From: Theropithecus gelada
Lineage: Eukaryota; Chordata; Mammalia; Primates; Cercopithecidae
Direction: 5' to 3'
Assembly: GCF_003255815.1 (NCBI RefSeq)
Contig: NC_037677.1
Span: 108,196,326 to 108,260,325, forward strand
Length of the DNA stretch: 64,000 nucleotides
The notes beneath the pieces are model-generated. The model did not search any database, was not told the origin of the DNA, and was given only the letters and a program-made list of their open reading frames with translations. This document shows, piece after piece, positions 59,505 through 64,000 of the stretch; within the stretch, counting starts at the first letter, position 1, and every line of letters starts with the position of its first letter. The position numbers were made by a program, and so were the translations under genes.

Positions 59505-59820
59505 CTAGAACATTCCAGCTGGGTGGGACACCCAGGGCTCATTTAGTCCAACCAACCAGTTACATGGTCCAGAAATTGAGGCTCTGAGATAGCGATAATA
59601 AAAGGTAACATGATGAGCTTTTTATGTTCCAGATACTGTTCTCACCACTCTATCTATAATAATGTGTAATTTAGTAAAACAACAACTCTTATCTTTGCAA
59701 CAGACCTGAGCGTTGGTGCTGTAATCTTATGGTCCTCATTTTACAGATGAGAAATTTGAGACAAAAGGAAGTTAAGTAACTGAACTAAGGACCTATAAGC
59801 AGAAAGTGATGAACCTCCTT
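59505..59820 (-). repeat. MIR SINE (antisense)
   Basis: tttttatgttccagatactgttctcaccac, cctcattttacagatgagaaatttgagac and ggaagttaagtaactgaac follow antisense MIR. The preceding gctagaacattccagctggg...tccaacc at 59505-59580 is a related old fragment. Confidence 0.7.
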
Positions 59821-60169
59821 AGTGATGACCTTGAGGATCCTCACCTCAGTCCTCTGAGCTTTTGTATTTTTATCTTCCAATGCCTTCCTTAATGGGTAGT
59901 TGTAAAATTTAAAATGCACCTCTAGTAGCTCATGTTAGACACATAGTTGTTAAGTGGAGTTGAAGATGTTCATGAAGCATGAAAGGGAAGGAGGACCATG
60001 CACGATGCTGTACTTCTCTAGCTAGTTAAGTTTGCTTTAACCCCGAAAGGCTCTTTTTATGCTACCTTTGCTTAACCTCAGCCAAAAATTCACAGGGTGA
60101 ACGTGGGGGAGTGAGAGAAGAGCAAAGAAGTTGAAGAAAGCCAAATCTACAGGACAGTGAAAGAGAGAC
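59821..60169. other. unassigned sequence
   Basis: Nothing recognised. Confidence 0.4.
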
Positions 60170-60729
60170 TGTATTTGACAGAATTCTCTAGAGAAACAGA
60201 ACCAATAGGATGTATGTATCATCTCTATCTGTCTGTCTATCTACGTACCTACCTACCTACCTATCTCTACACCTGTATTATAGCTAACAATATCTTGATC
60301 TATTAATATCTATCAAATAAAAAATTGGCTCATGCAATTATGAAGGATGGCAGATTCTAAAAGCAAGCTGGAGATGCGGGAAAGCAGACGATATAGTTCT
60401 AAGTCCACAGTTACCAGCCTTGAGACCAGGAAGAGCTGATGATTCAGTTTGAGTCTGAAGGCAGGAACAAACCAATATCCCAGCTTGAAGACAGGCAGGT
60501 AGGAGGAATTCTCTCTTACTCCAGGGAGGGTCAGCATTTTTTGTCTATTCAGATCTTCAACCTGATGGGGCCCACACACACTAGGAAGAGTAACTGTTCT
60601 CTCAGCTAACTGACTGAAACGTTAATCTCATCCAGAAATATTCTCACAGGCATACCGAGAATAATGTTTAACCAAATAACTGGATGATTCATGGCCCGGT
60701 AAAGTTGACACATACAATTAGCCATCACT
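60170..60729 (-). mobile_element. MLT2-type 3' LTR of an ERV-L provirus
   Basis: Plus-strand signatures tgtatttgacagaattctc, gagaaacagaaccaatagg, a tetranucleotide (TCTG/TCTA/CCTA)n zone at 60218-60275, attggctcatgcaattatg, cattttttgtctattcagatc, taatctcatccagaaatattc and gttgacacatacaattagcc are the antisense of an MLT2 LTR. It adjoins ERV-L internal sequence of the same orientation, so this is the 3' LTR. Confidence 0.9.
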
Positions 60730-61029
60730 AGTTCATCTCTTGTCAACTTGGCACCCATATGCATCTGCTTACTTAATCTTAGGTACTTAGTCTCCAAAGA
60801 AAGATAATAACAAGGTTATAATTCTGCCTAACATGATGTAACTATTCTGCTCACAACTAAAACCAAATTAACTTCTTTCCCAGAAGAGAAAGTAAAATCC
60901 TTGAATGATGTTTACTTTTCTCCTTTATATTCTGTAACTGCAGTACTATGGTATAAAATCAACAATGATTAAATGCTATAAAATAAAGTCAATCAATAAA
61001 GTAATGTACATCTCATGTTACACGATAAG

Positions 61030-61121
61030 GGGATGAGAGGAAAGAAAACAAAGATATTTGCTTAATACACACACTAACGGGATGAGAGGAAAGAAAACAA
61101 AGCTATTTGCTTAATACACAC
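61030..61121. repeat. two-copy tandem duplication, 49-bp period
   Basis: gggatgagaggaaagaaaac followed by aaagatatttgcttaatacacac at 61030-61072 recurs at 61079-61121 with one difference (a/c). It lies in the ERV-L 3' region between dUTPase and LTR. Confidence 0.95.
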
Positions 61122-61527
61122 GTGTATTCATAACAAAATAAGGAGCAAATACTCATGACAATTACAGTCCTTGTTTCTGTAACTGGTCATGTGGTCATAG
61201 CTGGTACTTATAAACTATAAATTACCTTCCTCCACTACCCATTCCATATTCCCTTTACCTTAGGCAAATGCCTCAGCTGGTCATTGTTTTTTACCTGGTA
61301 GGCTGACCCAAACCTTTATTCCTGAAGGGTCTGAGCTATTAGTAGTCCTGTCTCAATTCAGTTGTTGTAGTTTTCCACTGTTCTTAATCACAATGAAATG
61401 GTAATATTAAGAGATGCCCCAAGAGATCTCCTGTATTCTAGATATACTCTTCTCTACTTCCATTATGGACTAGTAATCCAATTTCCCCTCGTTTTTCAGG
61501 ATCAATCATCTCAGCCAACACAGTAAC

Positions 61528-61722
61528 TCATTTCTTTGCCTGTTGATTCAAAGGCCTGATGAGGAACCCAAAGTGGCCAGGTGGCAGTTTGAACATCCTG
61601 TTCAATAGAATTATGGTTGTGTCTCCTGGAGGAAGCATTTCTCCCTTTGGAACTAAGATCTCTTTGCCAGACGAATATAAGGATGCAGGAACAGGAAGCA
61701 AGTATTTGCGGTGGGTCACCAA
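61528..61722 (-). pseudogene. ERV-L dUTPase remnant
   Basis: A 64-residue open stretch with GDTTIILLNR and PPGHFGFL, a pattern consistent with a trimeric dUTPase core strand. It lies between the integrase remnant and the 3' LTR, as in ERV-L. Both ends are broken. Confidence 0.7.
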
Positions 61723-61956
61723 GTCATAGTGAATGGTACCACTCTCATTTTTACCCCTTGACTACTGGACCCATAATTTCTGGCTATGGGAAAAATAGCA
61801 CCATACATTGGAGACTTATATAGAGCATACACAGTGTTCTGGAGAAACTTGCCCAGAACTGCAAGGAATTGCCACTAGCCAGTGCTATAACTGAATCATC
61901 AAAAGGCCATGCCACTGTTCTACCAAACAGCTGCTTCAGGATGGTGGGAAACATGG

Positions 61957-62299
61957 TTAGACCAATGAAGTCTGTGACCTGGGCCCATTACTGTATTTCA
62001 TTTGCTGTGGAGCAAGTTCCTTGTTCAGAAGCAGTACTATATAGAATACCATGGTAGTAGATAAGACATTCTGTAAGTCCTCAGATAATAGTTGTGGCAG
62101 AAGTGTTACATGCCAAGAAAGTAAATCTATTAAATATCCAGTATCCATGTCTATTTGAGTAAGAACAAAATGCTGCCCCTTCCGTAATTGAAGAAGTCCA
62201 ATATAATAGACTTGCCACCAGATAGCTAGCTGAGCACCCTAAGGAATAGTGCTGTATCAGTAACTTGGCGTGGGGCTCTGTTGCAGGACAACTCAGCAT
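61957..62299 (-). pseudogene. ERV-L integrase remnant
   Basis: Two overlapping broken frames (61957-62148 and 62081-62299) cover the region between RNase H and dUTPase. A short DTGY motif lies near 62145, consistent with the catalytic aspartate strand of a retroviral integrase. At least one frameshift separates the pieces. Confidence 0.55.
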
Positions 62300-62645
62300 T
62301 GGCTGCAGTCAGGTTGACCCTGATGAGTTGAAGTCATCAAGGGTTAAACCCACGTATAACCTCTATCTATGCTACCATGCCAACTTTATCCATGAACCCA
62401 CTGGGCGATGGCAGGGGTGGCTGGGGAAGAGGCTGACTGGTATCCAAAGAATGGGTCATTCTACCCAATTGATTATTAAAATCTTCCTCAGCGAGGTCAT
62501 TCTTTGGTTAGCATACACATGAAACAGAAATATCTTCACATTATTTTCCCATTCATAGAAGTCTATCCACATACCTCTTCCCCAAACTGCCTTGTCACCA
62601 CCTTTTCAATCACGTTCCTTTCATGTCCCTGACCATTCAGGCAAA

Positions 62646-62909
62646 TCATTGGCCACAGCAATGAATCAGTATATAATCACACATCTGGTCATTTTTCCTT
62701 CCAAGCAAAGTAAACAACCAGATACACTGCTCAAAGTATGCCCAATGGAAGAATTTCCCTTCACTACTATCCTCAGGAATGTCCCAGAAAGGGGTTGTGG
62801 TGCTATAGCTGTTCACTTTTGGATGGTACCTGCATATTGAGCAGAACCATCTGTAAACCAGTCCTGAGTCTTCTCTTCCTCCACCAAGTGATCCTAGGAA
62901 ACTTCGCAT
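62646..62909 (-). pseudogene. ERV-L RNase H remnant
   Basis: An 87-residue frame between the RT and integrase remnants. Position and spacing identify it. The catalytic aspartate motif is decayed (RWFCSICRY in the observed frame), so no activity is expected. Confidence 0.55.
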
Positions 62910-63699
62910 GAGGACAGAGGTGCAGGCTCAGAAATAGAAGGCAGTGTAGCAGAAGTGGGGAATCATGCATTTGGGCCACCTCTTCATGTAATTTATTTGT
63001 GCTTTCAGGGCTCGCTCAAGCCCAGTCATGTATATACCATTTCCATCTGATAATGGAGTGCTGCTATGCACACCAAACTTTGTAACTTGCTGGGTCAGAT
63101 ATCTTTCAGTTAATGATGGGCAGTTCAGGTTGTATGGTAACTTACTGGTCTGTGGCTAAGTGTTTAGTCTCTAGTAAGGCTCAGGAGCAGGCCAAGAGTC
63201 ATTTCTCAGGAGAAAAGGAGTCATCTATAGAGAATGGCAGGGCTTTGCTCCAAAATCCTAGGGGCCTATGCTGCAATTTCCCTATCGGAGCCTGCCAAGG
63301 TCGCCAAGCCACGTCACTATCTGCCATGGACATTTTACAAGCACCATTGGATCTGATGGGTCATATGGCCATGTGGCAGAGCAGCTTGCATGGCAGGCTG
63401 GACCCACTGCAGAGCCTTCTCTTGTTCTGGAACTCCCTCTCCACTGCCCCCAATCTCTGCTGCAAAACTAATAGCTTTCCAGATCATTTAGGAAATAGAC
63501 TGGAATAGCGTATTCAAATGAGGATTATATTGTTTCAAAATTCACAGGACCACTAGGCATTGTGCCTCTTTCTTGGTTGTAGGAGGGGCCTGATGGAACA
63601 ACTTAGGTTTCACTTTAAAAGGAATATCTCTACATGCTCCACCTCACTGGACTGCTAGCAGTTTCACTGAGGTAGAAGCCCCAAATTTTTTGTCAGAAT

Positions 63700-63902
63700 T
63701 ATGTTCTACTCTCTGGTGTGCAAATGTCTTACCAATAAGTCCAGAGTGGTTGCTAATTTTTACTTATTAGGTCCAGTCAGCATAATGTCATCAATGTAGT
63801 GGACCTGTGTGATAGCCTATGGAAGGAAAAAGTGATCAAGATTCCTGTGAACTAAATTATAATGTAGAGCTGGAGACTTGATATATGCCTTAGGTGGGAG
63901 AC
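63700..63902 (-). pseudogene. ERV-L reverse transcriptase remnant with YIDD motif
   Basis: Minus-strand codons at 63787-63798 read YIDD, within the observed HYIDDIMLTGP, the catalytic box of a retroviral RT. The surrounding frame is short and interrupted, and the upstream half of RT lies beyond the MST LTR or outside the window. Confidence 0.8.
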
Positions 63903-64000
63903 TATATTAGTTCATTCTCACACTGCTATGAAGAAATACTCGAGACTGGGTATTATAAAGGAAAGAGGTTTAATTGACTCATATTTCCACATGGCTGGGG
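63903..64000 (-). mobile_element. MST-type LTR, cut by window end
   Basis: tatattagttcattctcaca, gagactggg and gaggtttaattgactcat are the start, on the plus strand, of an antisense MST LTR. It is inserted in the ERV-L sequence and continues past the window. Confidence 0.9.

Larger units (their letters stand above)
60730..63902 (-). mobile_element. ERV-L internal region, 3' part of pol
   Basis: Reading on the minus strand from 63902 downward the order is reverse transcriptase, RNase H, integrase, dUTPase, then the LTR. That order with a dUTPase after integrase is characteristic of ERV-L, a class III endogenous retrovirus. No env is expected in this family and none is seen. Many stops and frameshifts. 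gag and the 5' LTR are not in the window because the MST LTR begins at 63903. Confidence 0.88.

Noticed and set aside
59140..59508. 122-aa plus-strand open frame over the motif cluster
   Set aside because: No promoter-exon structure, protein-like signature or splice support. Better explained as a chance frame in GC-richer DNA.
63113..63508. 131-aa plus-strand open frame
   Set aside because: Antisense shadow of the ERV-L pol remnant.

Overview
This is primate nuclear DNA with no bacterial or phage gene organisation. It is AT-rich and CpG-poor and is built almost entirely from interspersed repeats. The best species clue is the Alu at 6831-7098. It carries sequence variants (GAGACGGG, GGGCGAGGTGGCGGGCGCC, CCGTAAACCC, GATCCGGCCACTGC) that I associate with the AluYR subfamilies of Old World monkeys such as macaque, baboon or guenon. 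No complete protein-coding host gene is visible, and no rRNA, tRNA or CRISPR array was found. The window is best read as intronic or intergenic DNA.

Layout. 1-5 kb: a candidate host exon at 31-150, then MIR, hAT-MITE and L2 fragments and a (CA)n tract. 5-10 kb: an old L1M (+) followed by the 5'-truncated AluYR, then L2, then a half-Alu joined directly to an inverted L1 3' fragment. 12.6-18.3 kb: a nearly complete primate L1 (L1PA lineage, minus strand) inserted in a MER5A-type DNA transposon. ORF2 has one stop codon and one 4-nt frameshift, and ORF1 is interrupted by six Ns that stand for about 0.55 kb. 18.3-22.4 kb: mostly unique DNA with two exon-like segments. 22.4-26.2 kb: an old L1M (+) carrying one Alu and followed by another. 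27.7-31.7 kb: a long sense L2 interrupted by a MIR, a compound microsatellite, another old repeat and two Alus. 32-49 kb: sparse MIR, L2, L1M and MER fragments, a CpG-rich tetranucleotide array (42046-42182) and a 40-bp tandem duplication. 47.7-51.9 kb: two MLT1 LTRs, a MER5A copy, and an L2 holding both an MST LTR with a perfect 5-bp target duplication and an unexpected 122-bp copy of that nearby MER5A. 53.5-55.9 kb: three minus-strand Alus. 58-59.6 kb: an MST LTR, then a short unique stretch with a GC box fused to a CACGTG E-box and a MARE-like site. 60.2-64 kb: the 3' part of an ERV-L provirus on the minus strand (RT, RNase H, integrase, dUTPase, then an MLT2-type 3' LTR), entered at the window end by a third MST LTR.

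The items most worth a second look are: the 122-bp local copy of MER5A inside an L2, which looks like a templated insertion; the probable hidden deletion or gap in L1 ORF1; three plus-strand exon-like segments with mutually compatible reading phases; and the regulatory motif cluster near 59.4 kb. No operon-like or defence-like system is present. Repeat family names come from recognising sequence signatures by eye, not from an alignment program, and boundaries of old repeats are approximate.
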